DNA of 51,093 bases from NCBI GenBank assembly GCA_004552615.1, contig SFNZ01000003.1, positions 1 to 51,093 on the forward strand, in the 5' to 3' direction. The position numbers were made by a program, and so were the translations under genes. Below the pieces are notes generated by a model. It worked only from the letters and a program-made list of their open reading frames with translations. It was not told the origin of the DNA and did not search any database. Each line of letters begins with the position of its first letter. Position 1 is the first letter of the stretch. Positions 26,864-35,417 of the stretch are shown here, one piece after another. The stretch comes from Bacteroidales bacterium. Lineage in GTDB: Bacteria; Bacteroidota; Bacteroidia; Bacteroidales; UBA932.

Positions 26864-27571
26864 GCCACTTTCGAGAATTTTTTCAAATTCTTTCATTCCA
26901 TCCGTAGCTTTCGCCTTGATATGGCGTATCCTCTTGTCCCTCAGCTTGAGATCCGCCGGGTCCACGAGAAATACCGGGGCATCGAGCGGGGCGTAGCGGT
27001 AAAGGCCTGCGGCAGGATAGACGCTGAGCGATGTCCCGACGATGAGGACTATGTCCGCCACCGATACAATGTCAATGGCCTTGACCATATTCGGCACGGC
27101 CTCCCCGAACCATACGATATGAGGACGCAACTGATGTCCGTTCGGTGCCTTGTCCCCGATATGAATCTCATCGTAACCGATATCGAAGACTTCTTTCTCG
27201 GAATAGCCGTCCTCGTCATTGAAACAGTTCTCAGGACGCACCTTGGTCAGTTCCCCGTGCAGATGGAGCACCTTCGAACTGCCGGCACGTTCGTGGAGAT
27301 TGTCCACGTTCTGGGTGATGACATCCACATTGAACCTGTCCTGAAGGGCCGCGATTGCGAGATGGGCTGCATTCGGGCGCACGCCGGCCAGCTCTTTCCT
27401 TCGGATATTGTAGAAATCCAGCAGCATGCCCTTGTCCCTGTACCACCCGTCGATGGATGCGACGACCTGCGGGTCGTAATTGTCCCAAAGACCACCGTTG
27501 TCCCGGAACGTGCTTATTCCGCTTTCGGCGCTGACTCCCGCGCCTGTGAGTACCACGATGTGTTTCATCAT
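26858..27571 (-). CDS. cobB: NAD-dependent protein deacylase (sirtuin, CobB type)
   Basis: 237 residues. NAD-binding motifs are GAGVSAESGI (10-19), TQNVDN (86-91) and GTSLSVYPAAG; the catalytic His105 is in HLHGE. Tyr54 and Arg57 (FYNIRR) match the Y-x-x-R pair that selects succinyl and malonyl lysine in SIRT5/CobB, so desuccinylase activity is likely. The zinc module is unusual. Only one Cys (C116) follows the catalytic His where four zinc-binding cysteines are typical, so the domain is probably zinc-free or degenerate. The start overlaps the stop of the upstream ATPase gene as ATGA. A second Met one codon in is an alternative start. Confidence 0.9.
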   Translation of the reverse strand: MMKHIVVLTGAGVSAESGISTFRDNGGLWDNYDPQVVASIDGWYRDKGMLLDFYNIRRKELAGVRPNAAHLAIAALQDRFNVDVITQNVDNLHERAGSSKVLHLHGELTKVRPENCFNDEDGYSEKEVFDIGYDEIHIGDKAPNGHQLRPHIVWFGEAVPNMVKAIDIVSVADIVLIVGTSLSVYPAAGLYRYAPLDAPVFLVDPADLKLRDKRIRHIKAKATDGMKEFEKILESGL

Positions 27572-28719
27572 TTTTCCATTTTGAAATAATTCCGTCTCAA
27601 CCAGTATTCGAACAGAGGGTCCATGACCTCCGGTTCGTCCTTGTCATTGAAAGTGATGACTTCCTTCTTCATCAGGGCATCCTTCAGCCGCTTGACATTG
27701 GCAGAAGAGTTCAGGGCGTATTTCTCGATGACCTCCGTGGTGCTGAATTTCACCACTCCGTCCAGCACTGCCCTGAGAAGCCTCTCCTGGAAAGCGGTCA
27801 GGTCATCCATGATGCGGCGGAATCCCGGTTCGTGAATGGAGGTCACGCAGGAAAGCGCGTCCGTGAGCGTCAGTTCGCTGATATATCCCCTGGTCAGGGA
27901 ATCGCAGATGAAGAAAAACTGGTTTATATACCATATATTGTTCCTGAACAGCCTGCACACGCCCTGCAGGAGTTCCCTCTCGACGACCTTTCCCCCGGCG
28001 CTGAAGCCCTTCAGCACCGACTCGGATATCTCGGAAACTGCCAGTTGCGACATTTCAACCCTCTCGACTATGTTCCAGAAGAAATGTCTCTTGCGGAAAA
28101 TCCCGTTCATGGCATTCACCCCGGAGCCTTCAAATATCCAGGAACAGAACGGGTCACAGGTATCCCTGTGGGCCGACATCACTGTTTCCATGCACTTGAA
28201 CAGTTTCTCCCCCTCCTCCGAGTCGAGGTTCTGGAACTCTTCGATGACTATGACTATTCCCGTACCCTTTTCCCTGGATATCAGGTAAGGCATCTCGAGT
28301 ATCGACAGGCATTCGTCATCCGAAAGCGGGAAAGTACCCCTGAACACATCTCCGGTCTCGGCATAATATGAAGGGTCGAACACTAATGAAGTTCCGTCGA
28401 GATATTTCCCCGCAAGGGCCGACATCTCGTCCGATGTAGCTGCGGAAGCCTTCAGGACCTCGCCCGCGAATTTCCTGGCGAACGCTCCCGGAGTCCTGAT
28501 GTTCCCGAGCGGGAGACTGCACAACATGAATGACTTCCCGGCTGACCTGAGGTTGAACAGGGTCTGGCAAATCAGAGAACTCTTCCCCGACTTGGGAGGT
28601 GCCCAGATGGCAGCGTTCTGTCCGTGCGTGATGATGTTGGACAGGGAGTTGCAGTCCGGTCTGCGGCCTATGAAGTTCCTGCCGGTGACAGGTTTGTCGA
28701 AAGTGAAAGGAGAATCCAT
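27568..28719 (-). CDS. Archaeal-ATPase-like (STAND/AAA) ATPase
   Basis: 383 residues from the ATG at 28719. An N-terminal NTPase module carries FIGRRPD, Walker A APPKSGKSS and Walker B GIVIVIEEFQ. The C-terminal part (about 290-383) looks like a winged helix (FSTTEVIEKYALNSSANVKRLKDAL) followed by the DPLFEYWLRRNYF ending common in this family. Such proteins occur in many Bacteroidales and have no settled role. The stop overlaps the sirtuin start as ATGA, so the two products are made together. The start at 28743 is disfavoured because the -7 element at 28741-28748 overlaps it. Confidence 0.8.
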   Translation of the reverse strand: MDSPFTFDKPVTGRNFIGRRPDCNSLSNIITHGQNAAIWAPPKSGKSSLICQTLFNLRSAGKSFMLCSLPLGNIRTPGAFARKFAGEVLKASAATSDEMSALAGKYLDGTSLVFDPSYYAETGDVFRGTFPLSDDECLSILEMPYLISREKGTGIVIVIEEFQNLDSEEGEKLFKCMETVMSAHRDTCDPFCSWIFEGSGVNAMNGIFRKRHFFWNIVERVEMSQLAVSEISESVLKGFSAGGKVVERELLQGVCRLFRNNIWYINQFFFICDSLTRGYISELTLTDALSCVTSIHEPGFRRIMDDLTAFQERLLRAVLDGVVKFSTTEVIEKYALNSSANVKRLKDALMKKEVITFNDKDEPEVMDPLFEYWLRRNYFKMEK

Positions 28720-28740
28720 CTTATCGCGAGTTATCAGGCA

Positions 28741-28748
28741 CAAATTTA
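28741..28748 (-). promoter_or_regulatory. Putative -7 element of the ATPase-sirtuin unit
   Basis: Minus strand TAAATTTG, 21 bp before the ATPase start at 28719. No clear -33. Confidence 0.45.
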
Positions 28749-28757
28749 CGAAATAAT

Positions 28758-28788
28758 TTTGCAGAATATAATAAAAAAGCTAAATTTG
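28758..28788 (+). promoter_or_regulatory. Promoter of rplU-rpmA
   Basis: TTTG at 28758-28761, a 19-bp spacer, TAAATTTG at 28781-28788: complete consensus. Transcription would begin near 28795. Confidence 0.75.
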
Positions 28789-28795
28789 CAGTTCC

Positions 28796-28881
28796 AAATA
28801 ATCAGATGACTGACAAGCCCGTTCAAGTTCCGCCACCAGAAGGCGGGCGCTTGCAGCCGGAAACTTAATAGTTTTATTGAA
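28796..28881 (+). ncRNA. Structured 5' leader of rplU-rpmA
   Basis: The roughly 85-nt leader contains a two-step hairpin: CAAG (28824-28827) with CTTG (28850-28853), enclosing CCGCC (28830-28834) with GGCGG (28842-28846). It ends shortly before the rplU start. An autoregulatory r-protein binding leader is plausible; I do not match it to a named RNA family. Confidence 0.4.
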
Positions 28882-29193
28882 ATGTACGCAATTGTTGACA
28901 TTGCAGGCCAGCAGTTCAAAGTTGAAGCTGGTTCGGAAATTTTCGTAAACCGCCTTGCTTCCAAGAAAGACGAGACGGTAGAGTTCGACAAGGTGCTGCT
29001 TCTCGATGACGAGGGTGCAGTGAAAGTCGGAGCCCCTTACGTAGAGGGCGCAATCGTGAAAGCCACAGTGCTTGACGACACGGTAAAGGCCAAGAAAGTA
29101 TTGGTTTTCAAGAAAATCCGTCGCAAGGGATTCCAGAAGTTGAACGGCCATCGCCAGAAACTCACCAAGATCCGCATCGACTCTATCGCTTAA
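28882..29193 (+). CDS. rplU: 50S ribosomal protein bL21
   Basis: 103 residues starting MYAIVDIAGQQFKVEAGSEI, the conserved bL21 N-terminus, and ending in the basic KKIRRKGFQKLNGHRQK segment that contacts 23S rRNA. Standard length. It is first in the rplU-rpmA pair, transcribed from the promoter at 28758-28788. Confidence 0.98.
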   Translation: MYAIVDIAGQQFKVEAGSEIFVNRLASKKDETVEFDKVLLLDDEGAVKVGAPYVEGAIVKATVLDDTVKAKKVLVFKKIRRKGFQKLNGHRQKLTKIRIDSIA

Positions 29194-29215
29194 TTAATCA
29201 CAGGAGGAAAGAATT

Positions 29216-29476
29216 ATGGCACATAAAAAAGGTCAAAGTAGTTCCAAGAACGGTCGTGAATCACAAAGCAAACGACTCGGTCTCAAGAAATTCGGCGGCG
29301 AGGTCGTAAAGGCCGGCAACATCATCGTCCGTCAGAGAGGCACTGTCCACAATCCTGACAGGAATGTAGGAATGGGCAAGGACCACACTCTCTATGCACT
29401 CGTTGACGGAACTGTAAAGTTCACAAGGAAGAGAGAGCACAAGTCATACGTGTCCGTTATACCTTTTGAGAACTAG
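29216..29476 (+). CDS. rpmA: 50S ribosomal protein bL27
   Basis: 86 residues with the conserved start MAHKKGQSSSKNGRESQSKRLG and the GNIIVRQRGT block. The N-terminal tail reaches the peptidyl-transferase centre. The Firmicutes-type cleavable N-terminal extension is absent. An AGGAGG lies at 29202-29207, 8 bp before the ATG, one of only two strong Shine-Dalgarno sites in the Bacteroidales part of the window. A terminator follows at 29500-29543. Confidence 0.98.
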   Translation: MAHKKGQSSSKNGRESQSKRLGLKKFGGEVVKAGNIIVRQRGTVHNPDRNVGMGKDHTLYALVDGTVKFTRKREHKSYVSVIPFEN

Positions 29477-29499
29477 CTCGAAGGGTCTTGAAAGACATC

Positions 29500-29543
29500 A
29501 GAGGATTGCACTTCGAGTTCGGCGTGCGGTCCTCTTTTTCTTT
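29500..29543 (+). terminator. Intrinsic terminator after rplU-rpmA
   Basis: AGAGGA (29500-29505) pairs with TCCTCT (29530-29535). Inside, GCAC and GTGC also pair. The sequence continues TTTTCTTTT. Confidence 0.75.
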
Positions 29544-29572
29544 TGTAAGATATATTATTTATTATTCATATT

Positions 29573-30844
29573 ATGCTGACACTTAAATCGCTTCGTGAAG
29601 ATCCGGAACACGTGATCGCGAAGCTTGCAGTAAAAAATTTCGACGCCCGGGCCATCGTGGAGAAAGTGCTCGAGCTTGATACCGAAAGACGCGCGCTCCA
29701 GACGGAGAGCGACGCCATCCTCGCACAGCAGAAACAGAAGGCGGGGCTCATCGGCGGACTCATGAAAGAAGGCCGCAAGGCCGAAGCCGAAGAGGCCAAG
29801 AAAGAAGTGGCCGAACTCAAGGCACGTTCGTCGGAACTGCTCGCCAAGGCCGATACCACCAATGCGGAACTTGAGGCACAGCTCGTCCTCCTTCCGAACC
29901 TCCCGTGTGACCTCGTAGTCCCGGGAAAAGGAGCCGAGGACAACCAGATAGTGAAGACCGGAGGTCCTGAAATCAATCTTCCGGAAAATGCCCTGCCACA
30001 CTGGGATCTCGCCAGGAAATTCGACATCATCGACTTCGACCTCGGCGTAAAGCTCACAGGAGCCGGATTCCCTGTCTACAAGGGCAAAGGAGCCAAGCTC
30101 CAGAGGGCGCTCATCAGCTTCTTCCTCGACCAGAACACAGCAGCCGGATACAAGGAAATCGAACCTCCTATCATGGTCAACTCCGCTTCCGGATTCGGCA
30201 CAGGCCAGCTCCCGGACAAGGAGGCACAGATGTATTATGTAGGACTCGATGACTTCTATCTCGTGCCTACTGCAGAGGTTCCTGTGACCAACATCTACAG
30301 GGATGTCATCTTATCCAACGACCAGTTTCCCCAGAAACTGACCGCATACACCCCATGCTTCCGCCGCGAGGCCGGATCATACGGCAAGGACGTGAGAGGC
30401 CTCAACAGGCTCCACCAGTTCGACAAGGTTGAGATTGTGCGCATCGAGCGCCCGGAGGATTCCTACAAGGCATTGGACGAGATGGTAGCACATGTGGAAA
30501 GCCTCGTCAACAAACTCGGTCTCAAATACAGGATTCTGCGTCTCTGCGGAGGTGACATGAGTTTCACATCTGCAATCACATACGATTTCGAGCTATGGTC
30601 CGCAGCACAGCAGAGATGGCTTGAGATATCATCCGTATCCAATTTCGAGACCTATCAGGCCAACCGCCTGCACCTGAGATACAAGGATGCCAACGGCAAG
30701 ACCCAGCTCTGCCACACCCTGAACGGAAGCTCCCTGGCATTGCCGCGCGTGGTCGCAGCCATGCTTGAGGACAACCAGCAGGAAGACAAGATTGTCATCC
30801 CGGAGATTCTCCGTCCTTACACCGGATTCGACTGCATTGACTGA
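29573..30844 (+). CDS. serS: Seryl-tRNA synthetase
   Basis: 423 residues. An N-terminal coiled-coil arm (about 30-105), rich in Ala/Lys/Glu, binds the long variable arm of tRNA-Ser. It is followed by a class II catalytic core with TAEVPVTNIYRD (motif 2 region begins at PCFRREAGSYGKDVRGLNRLHQF) and motif 3 NGSSLALPRVVAAMLEDNQ. It attaches serine to tRNA-Ser in the cytosol. Length and order are standard. ruvC follows 14 bp downstream. Confidence 0.98.
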   Translation: MLTLKSLREDPEHVIAKLAVKNFDARAIVEKVLELDTERRALQTESDAILAQQKQKAGLIGGLMKEGRKAEAEEAKKEVAELKARSSELLAKADTTNAELEAQLVLLPNLPCDLVVPGKGAEDNQIVKTGGPEINLPENALPHWDLARKFDIIDFDLGVKLTGAGFPVYKGKGAKLQRALISFFLDQNTAAGYKEIEPPIMVNSASGFGTGQLPDKEAQMYYVGLDDFYLVPTAEVPVTNIYRDVILSNDQFPQKLTAYTPCFRREAGSYGKDVRGLNRLHQFDKVEIVRIERPEDSYKALDEMVAHVESLVNKLGLKYRILRLCGGDMSFTSAITYDFELWSAAQQRWLEISSVSNFETYQANRLHLRYKDANGKTQLCHTLNGSSLALPRVVAAMLEDNQQEDKIVIPEILRPYTGFDCID

Positions 30845-30858
30845 GAGTCCGGCAGGAA

Positions 30859-31413
30859 ATGAAAGATAACGTCACCATACTGGGTATCGACCCCGGAACC
30901 AATATTCTTGGCTTCGGGGTCATACGCATTGAAGGCAGGAAGGCACATTATATCGACATGGGCGTGGTGGACCTGCGCAAGGAGGAGGATGCATATTCCA
31001 AGCTCAGGCGGATATTCTCCGAAATCGGAGCCGTCTGCGACAGGTATTCTCCGGACGAGATGGCGCTCGAATCCCCTTTCTACGGAAAGAACGCCCAGGT
31101 GGTTCTCAAGCTCGGTCGTGCCCAGGGGGCCGCAATGCTCGCCGCAGTGACCCGCGGCATTCCTATCACGGAATACGCCCCGAGAAAGGCCAAGGTGGCC
31201 GTGACAGGCAACGGAGCTGCTTCCAAGGTACAGGTAAGCACCATCCTGCAGAGAATCCTCGGCATCAATATAGAGGAAAAACACCTTGACGCTACCGATG
31301 CATTGGCGATTGCAATGTGCCATTTCTACCAGATGACCAGCCCGATTCCGGACACAGGCAAAGCCGGAAGCTGGGAAAAATTCATTGCCGACAACCCGGG
31401 AAGGGTGAAATGA
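30859..31413 (+). CDS. ruvC: Holliday junction endonuclease RuvC
   Basis: 184 residues. The four catalytic acids are visible: D11 (GIDPGT), E71 (MALESPFYGKN), D144 and D147 (HLDATDALAIA). RuvC resolves Holliday junctions with RuvAB during recombination repair. Start and length are normal for Bacteroidales. It is likely cotranscribed with serS. Confidence 0.97.
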   Translation: MKDNVTILGIDPGTNILGFGVIRIEGRKAHYIDMGVVDLRKEEDAYSKLRRIFSEIGAVCDRYSPDEMALESPFYGKNAQVVLKLGRAQGAAMLAAVTRGIPITEYAPRKAKVAVTGNGAASKVQVSTILQRILGINIEEKHLDATDALAIAMCHFYQMTSPIPDTGKAGSWEKFIADNPGRVK

Positions 31414-31431
31414 AGCATTTTCGATTTTTTG

Positions 31432-31462
31432 ATGCCCGGGGGATTAAACTTCCTCCGGGCAT
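31432..31462 (+). terminator. Hairpin after ruvC
   Basis: ATGCCCGG...GGA (31432-31443) pairs with TCCTCCGGGCAT (31451-31462) around a short AT-rich loop. The following ATTGTTGTC is only weakly T-rich, so efficiency is doubtful. Confidence 0.45.
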
Positions 31463-31533
31463 TGTTGTCTAATGAATATGTGAAAACCGCCGGATGACGG
31501 CGAAGTAGTGTGTCACTTATAAAATACTGATCA

Positions 31534-34527
31534 ATGAAGAAAATCATTGCCTTGTTTTGCGGGCTGCTGACGATGCTCGCAGTTTCTTTTGCGGCAGGAG
31601 CGCAGTCCAGGACGGTATCCCTCGTGCTCAAGGACTCGTCCACAGGAGAGCCGGTTCCTTATGCAACCGTATCGATTACAAAAACCGGGGACAAGACCCC
31701 TTCCAAATACGTCCTCACGGACGACAAGGGCAAAGCCGTCATGGAGAAGGTCCAGGCGGGCACCTATACCGTGAAGGCGGAACTTCTCGGATACAAGAAT
31801 TTCACGAAGGAAATCACCGTGAAGGAATCCGTGGATCTCGGGCAGGTCAATTTAGAACCGGACAAGCAGATGCTTGACGCTGCGAGCGTATCAGCAGTAG
31901 GCAATCCGATCATCATCAAGAAGGACACCGTGGAATACAACGCATCCTCGTTCAAGACTACGGACAACGACATGCTCGAGGACCTGCTCAAGAAGCTCCC
32001 GGGCGTTGAAGTCGGAGAGGACGGTTCAGTCACATCAAACGGGCAGACGATTTCCAAGATTACCATTGACGGCAAGACATTCTTCCTCGATGATCCTTCC
32101 CTCGCGTCCAAGAACATCCCTGCCAAGATCGTGGAGAAAGTGAAGGTCGTGCAGAAGAAATCCGAGCAGGCCCAGTTCACGGGCATCGACGACGGACAGG
32201 AAGAGACAGTCATTGACCTCAGCATCCAGAAAGGCATGATGAACGGTCTCTTCGGGAACGTGATGGCCGGAGGCGGACACGACTGGCCGGAGAACACTTC
32301 ATCCGACCTCGTGGACAACAACGGGGACTGGCGTTACCAGGGAGCCGTATTCATGGGCAAATTCACAGAAAAGAGCCAGCTCAGCATCATTCTCAACGGC
32401 AACAACACCAACAACCGCGGATTCAATGACATGTCAGGCAGCATGATGCGCTCGATGAGAGGAGGTGGCGGCGGAATGGGCCGTGGCTCCGGCGGCTGGG
32501 GCAGCAGCAACGGTATCACCTCTTCATGGATGGGCGGTATGAACGGTTCATGGGATCTCTTCGACGACAAGATGGAACTCGGAGCCAACTACCTGTACAA
32601 CAACACCAAGACCGACGTGCAGGAGAAGAGTTCCAAGACCACTTACCTCGACGACGGTTCCCACCTCATCTACAACAATGACGGTTACAGCACGAACAAC
32701 TCCCAGGGCCACAGAATCGGCATGAGACTGGAGCACAAGTTCTCGGAGAAGACCTCAATCCTCTTCCAGCCACAGTTCAATTTCGGAAAAGGCAATTACA
32801 CCGAATTCTCCGATTTCGACACCTACGGGCAGGCTTCCGAAACAGCCAGAAGCACATTGAAGAACGACGGTTTCAATTTCAACAACGGCAATAACGATAA
32901 CTGGACCGCGAACGGATTCCTCCTCTTCAGGCAGCGCCTCGGCATCCCTGGAAGGACAATTTCCGTAAACGTTGACTATCGCTTCAGCAACAACGACCTG
33001 GAAGGCCTGAACCAGTCCCTTACGAGGAACTACAACCTCGACGGCTCGGTGGACTCCGATGACATAGTGAATCAGTGGTTCGAGCAGAATTCAAAATCTT
33101 CATCAGTCGGAGGAAGGGTGGTATATACCGAACCTCTCGGTGCGGGATTCTATCTCGAGGCCAACTACCAGTATAAATGGAGCCGGAACAAATCCGTGAA
33201 GGACACCTACGATTCAGGCAGTACCACAGACTTCGGAGAGGGACCTGACTACGGAACCGGGAGCAAATTCTTCACCAAGGACGGGATGCTCAGGAACGAT
33301 ACTTATTCCAGCAACATCCTCAACGAATACCAGACTCACAGGGGAGGTTTGAATTTCATGTACCAGAAGGACAAGATCAGGGCCCAGCTCGGCGCCTCGA
33401 TTGTCCCTACCATCACACACAACGAGACCAACGGCCAGGACTACAACAGCACAGTCGTCAACTGGTCTCCGACGGCAATGATCTGGTATGACATCAACGA
33501 CAATACGAACATTCGCGGATTCTATTTCGGAAACTCCTCACAGCCGACCACCTCGCAGCTCATGCCTGTCCCGGACAACTCGAATCCTCTGAGCGTATCG
33601 CTCGGCAACCCGTATCTCGAGCCGTATTTCAGGCATGACGTAAGGCTCGGGTTCGGATACAGCAACAAGAAAACGTTCTTCTCCGTGAACGGCAATCTCG
33701 AAGGCGGGCTGGTGCAGTCCCCTATCGTGAGCGCCATCTGGAACAGCACGAACGGAGCACAGTTCTCCCTTCCGGTGAACGGACCGAATTCAGCCAATAC
33801 CGCATTGAGGGCATTCCTGAACGCACCTATCGCGAAGTCGAACTTCAGCATATCCAACATGACAAGTGTCAGCTGGTCAAAATCCTATTCTTACGTAGGC
33901 AAGAGCTCATTCGACACAAGCAACTACTATGACGGGGAGAATTTCGACTATGTCGCATTCCATCAGGATTTCCCTGACCTCGGGGAAAGCGAGTATTTCA
34001 CCGAGAACAAGATACAGACCGTCAGCATAATGGAGCGCATGAAGCTCACCTACCGCAACAAGTTCGTTGAGCTCACGGCAAGCGGAAGGACGAGGCTCAA
34101 CAAGTCCTGGTACACCGTAAGCCAGGCCAATACGGACATGACGCGCAACAATCAGATTTCCGCATCCATGAACTGGACAATTCCGGGAGGAATAGGCCTC
34201 GTGTCGGATTTCGACTACAACTGGTACCGCGGATATACCACGCCTCAGGATGACGAATACATTCTCAATGTAGAGATCACCAAGCTCCTGTTCAAGAACA
34301 AGTTCACCCTCTCACTGAAAGGATACGACCTTCTGAACCAGGCCAAGAACCTGTCAATCAGCGACTCCGCGAACTACCATACAGAAACTTGGAACAATAC
34401 TCTCGGCCGCTATGTGATTCTCTCCCTGACATGGAGATTCGGTACGATGAACAAGAATATGAGAATGGGTCCGGGAGGACCTGGCGGACCGAGGGGAGGA
34501 CATCCGGGACCTCCGCCTCCGATGTAG
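31534..34527 (+). CDS. TonB-receptor-like outer-membrane beta-barrel protein
   Basis: 997 residues. A signal peptide ends near AAGAQ (about 24). A carboxypeptidase-regulatory Ig-like domain follows (about 27-105, GEPVPYATVSI, AGTYTVKAELLGYKNF). Next comes a plug-like segment (DNDMLEDLLKKLPGVEVGEDG, TIDGKTFFLDDP) and a large barrel. This matches the Bacteroidetes 'outer membrane beta-barrel' family related to TonB receptors. Two odd low-complexity parts occur: a Gly-rich stretch near 309-325 and a Gly/Pro C-terminal tail instead of the usual terminal aromatic strand. No SusD or DUF4249 partner is adjacent. The ligand is unknown. Confidence 0.85.
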   Translation: MKKIIALFCGLLTMLAVSFAAGAQSRTVSLVLKDSSTGEPVPYATVSITKTGDKTPSKYVLTDDKGKAVMEKVQAGTYTVKAELLGYKNFTKEITVKESVDLGQVNLEPDKQMLDAASVSAVGNPIIIKKDTVEYNASSFKTTDNDMLEDLLKKLPGVEVGEDGSVTSNGQTISKITIDGKTFFLDDPSLASKNIPAKIVEKVKVVQKKSEQAQFTGIDDGQEETVIDLSIQKGMMNGLFGNVMAGGGHDWPENTSSDLVDNNGDWRYQGAVFMGKFTEKSQLSIILNGNNTNNRGFNDMSGSMMRSMRGGGGGMGRGSGGWGSSNGITSSWMGGMNGSWDLFDDKMELGANYLYNNTKTDVQEKSSKTTYLDDGSHLIYNNDGYSTNNSQGHRIGMRLEHKFSEKTSILFQPQFNFGKGNYTEFSDFDTYGQASETARSTLKNDGFNFNNGNNDNWTANGFLLFRQRLGIPGRTISVNVDYRFSNNDLEGLNQSLTRNYNLDGSVDSDDIVNQWFEQNSKSSSVGGRVVYTEPLGAGFYLEANYQYKWSRNKSVKDTYDSGSTTDFGEGPDYGTGSKFFTKDGMLRNDTYSSNILNEYQTHRGGLNFMYQKDKIRAQLGASIVPTITHNETNGQDYNSTVVNWSPTAMIWYDINDNTNIRGFYFGNSSQPTTSQLMPVPDNSNPLSVSLGNPYLEPYFRHDVRLGFGYSNKKTFFSVNGNLEGGLVQSPIVSAIWNSTNGAQFSLPVNGPNSANTALRAFLNAPIAKSNFSISNMTSVSWSKSYSYVGKSSFDTSNYYDGENFDYVAFHQDFPDLGESEYFTENKIQTVSIMERMKLTYRNKFVELTASGRTRLNKSWYTVSQANTDMTRNNQISASMNWTIPGGIGLVSDFDYNWYRGYTTPQDDEYILNVEITKLLFKNKFTLSLKGYDLLNQAKNLSISDSANYHTETWNNTLGRYVILSLTWRFGTMNKNMRMGPGGPGGPRGGHPGPPPPM

Positions 34528-34562
34528 TGAAATCCATAAGTTCGCTCCGGGATGACCGCGAG

Positions 34563-35402
34563 TCAGCCACGGACATAAATCATATTGAAGAGATTCTTCA
34601 ATGTGGAATCTTCACCTGATGCGACAAGACGCGCATCAGGTTTTTTTTGCTGGAGGGCAGGGTCTGTCTCCGCTCCAGAAATCAGGCCTTCCTGAACCAT
34701 CACATCCACGAGATGCCGGGCCACTGCAGGAGCCGGGTCGATGAAACGGACTCCCGGACCTGCCACCCGCTCCATCACCGAAAGCAGGAAAGGATAATGC
34801 GTACAGCCGAGCACAATGATATCCGAGCCGGCGTCAAGAAGCGGCCGGAGACTCTTCTCCACCGTAGTTTCAACCTCAGGACCGTCCAGTCTGCCGGCCT
34901 CAACGAGCTCGACAAAACCTCGGCCCACATGCTCCACCACAGTCACATTATCCTCGACATTCCCCTTGGATGTCAGATACTTGGAGCCTTTCAGCGTGCC
35001 TACTGTGGCAAGCACTCCTATTATTCCTGTCTTCGTTCCGAGAGCGGCCGGCTTTACTGCAGGCTCCATTCCGATGAACTTGACATGGTCCCTGCGGCCT
35101 CCTGTCGCCTTCAGCACCCTTTCCCTGCATTCCTCCGAGGACGGGTCAGCATAGAGACCGCGAAGCCCTGCAATGGCTGCGGACGTGGCGGTATTGCAGG
35201 CCACCACAATAATATCCGCACCTTCGCCCATCAGGTACTCTGAAACGGTGCGCATCCGTTCCATTATGAAATCCTGCGACTTCTCCCCGTAGGGGCAATA
35301 TGCATTGTCCGAATAATAAATGTATTTCTCCCCAGGAAGAAGGCGGGTTATCTCCTTCAATACAGACAACCCGCCGGATCCTGAGTCAACGACTCCTATC
35401 AT
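34563..35402 (-). CDS. murI: Glutamate racemase
   Basis: 279 residues. It makes D-glutamate for peptidoglycan. The two catalytic cysteines are C69 in VVACNTAT and C200 in VLGCTHYP; the N-terminus has VVDSGSGG. The C-terminal coding region (34615-34648) overlaps an intrinsic terminator that works on the opposite strand for the convergent barrel gene. It lies 15 bp downstream of the DUF6515 gene on the same strand, near a cell-wall operon. Confidence 0.96.
   Translation of the reverse strand: MIGVVDSGSGGLSVLKEITRLLPGEKYIYYSDNAYCPYGEKSQDFIMERMRTVSEYLMGEGADIIVVACNTATSAAIAGLRGLYADPSSEECRERVLKATGGRRDHVKFIGMEPAVKPAALGTKTGIIGVLATVGTLKGSKYLTSKGNVEDNVTVVEHVGRGFVELVEAGRLDGPEVETTVEKSLRPLLDAGSDIIVLGCTHYPFLLSVMERVAGPGVRFIDPAPAVARHLVDVMVQEGLISGAETDPALQQKKPDARLVASGEDSTLKNLFNMIYVRG
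34615..34648 (+). terminator. Terminator of the barrel gene, inside murI coding sequence
   Basis: CCTGATGCG (34615-34623) pairs perfectly with CGCATCAGG (34632-34640), followed by eight T (34641-34648). It acts on the plus strand, 87 bp after the barrel-gene stop, yet is embedded in the last codons of the convergent murI. Confidence 0.8.
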
Positions 35403-35417
35403 ATTTCTTCAGAATGA

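Noticed and set aside
26858..28719. ATPase-sirtuin pair as a known anti-phage Sir2 system
   Set aside because: The sirtuin is a stand-alone CobB-type deacylase with desuccinylase residues, not the divergent defence SIR2, and no other defence gene is near.
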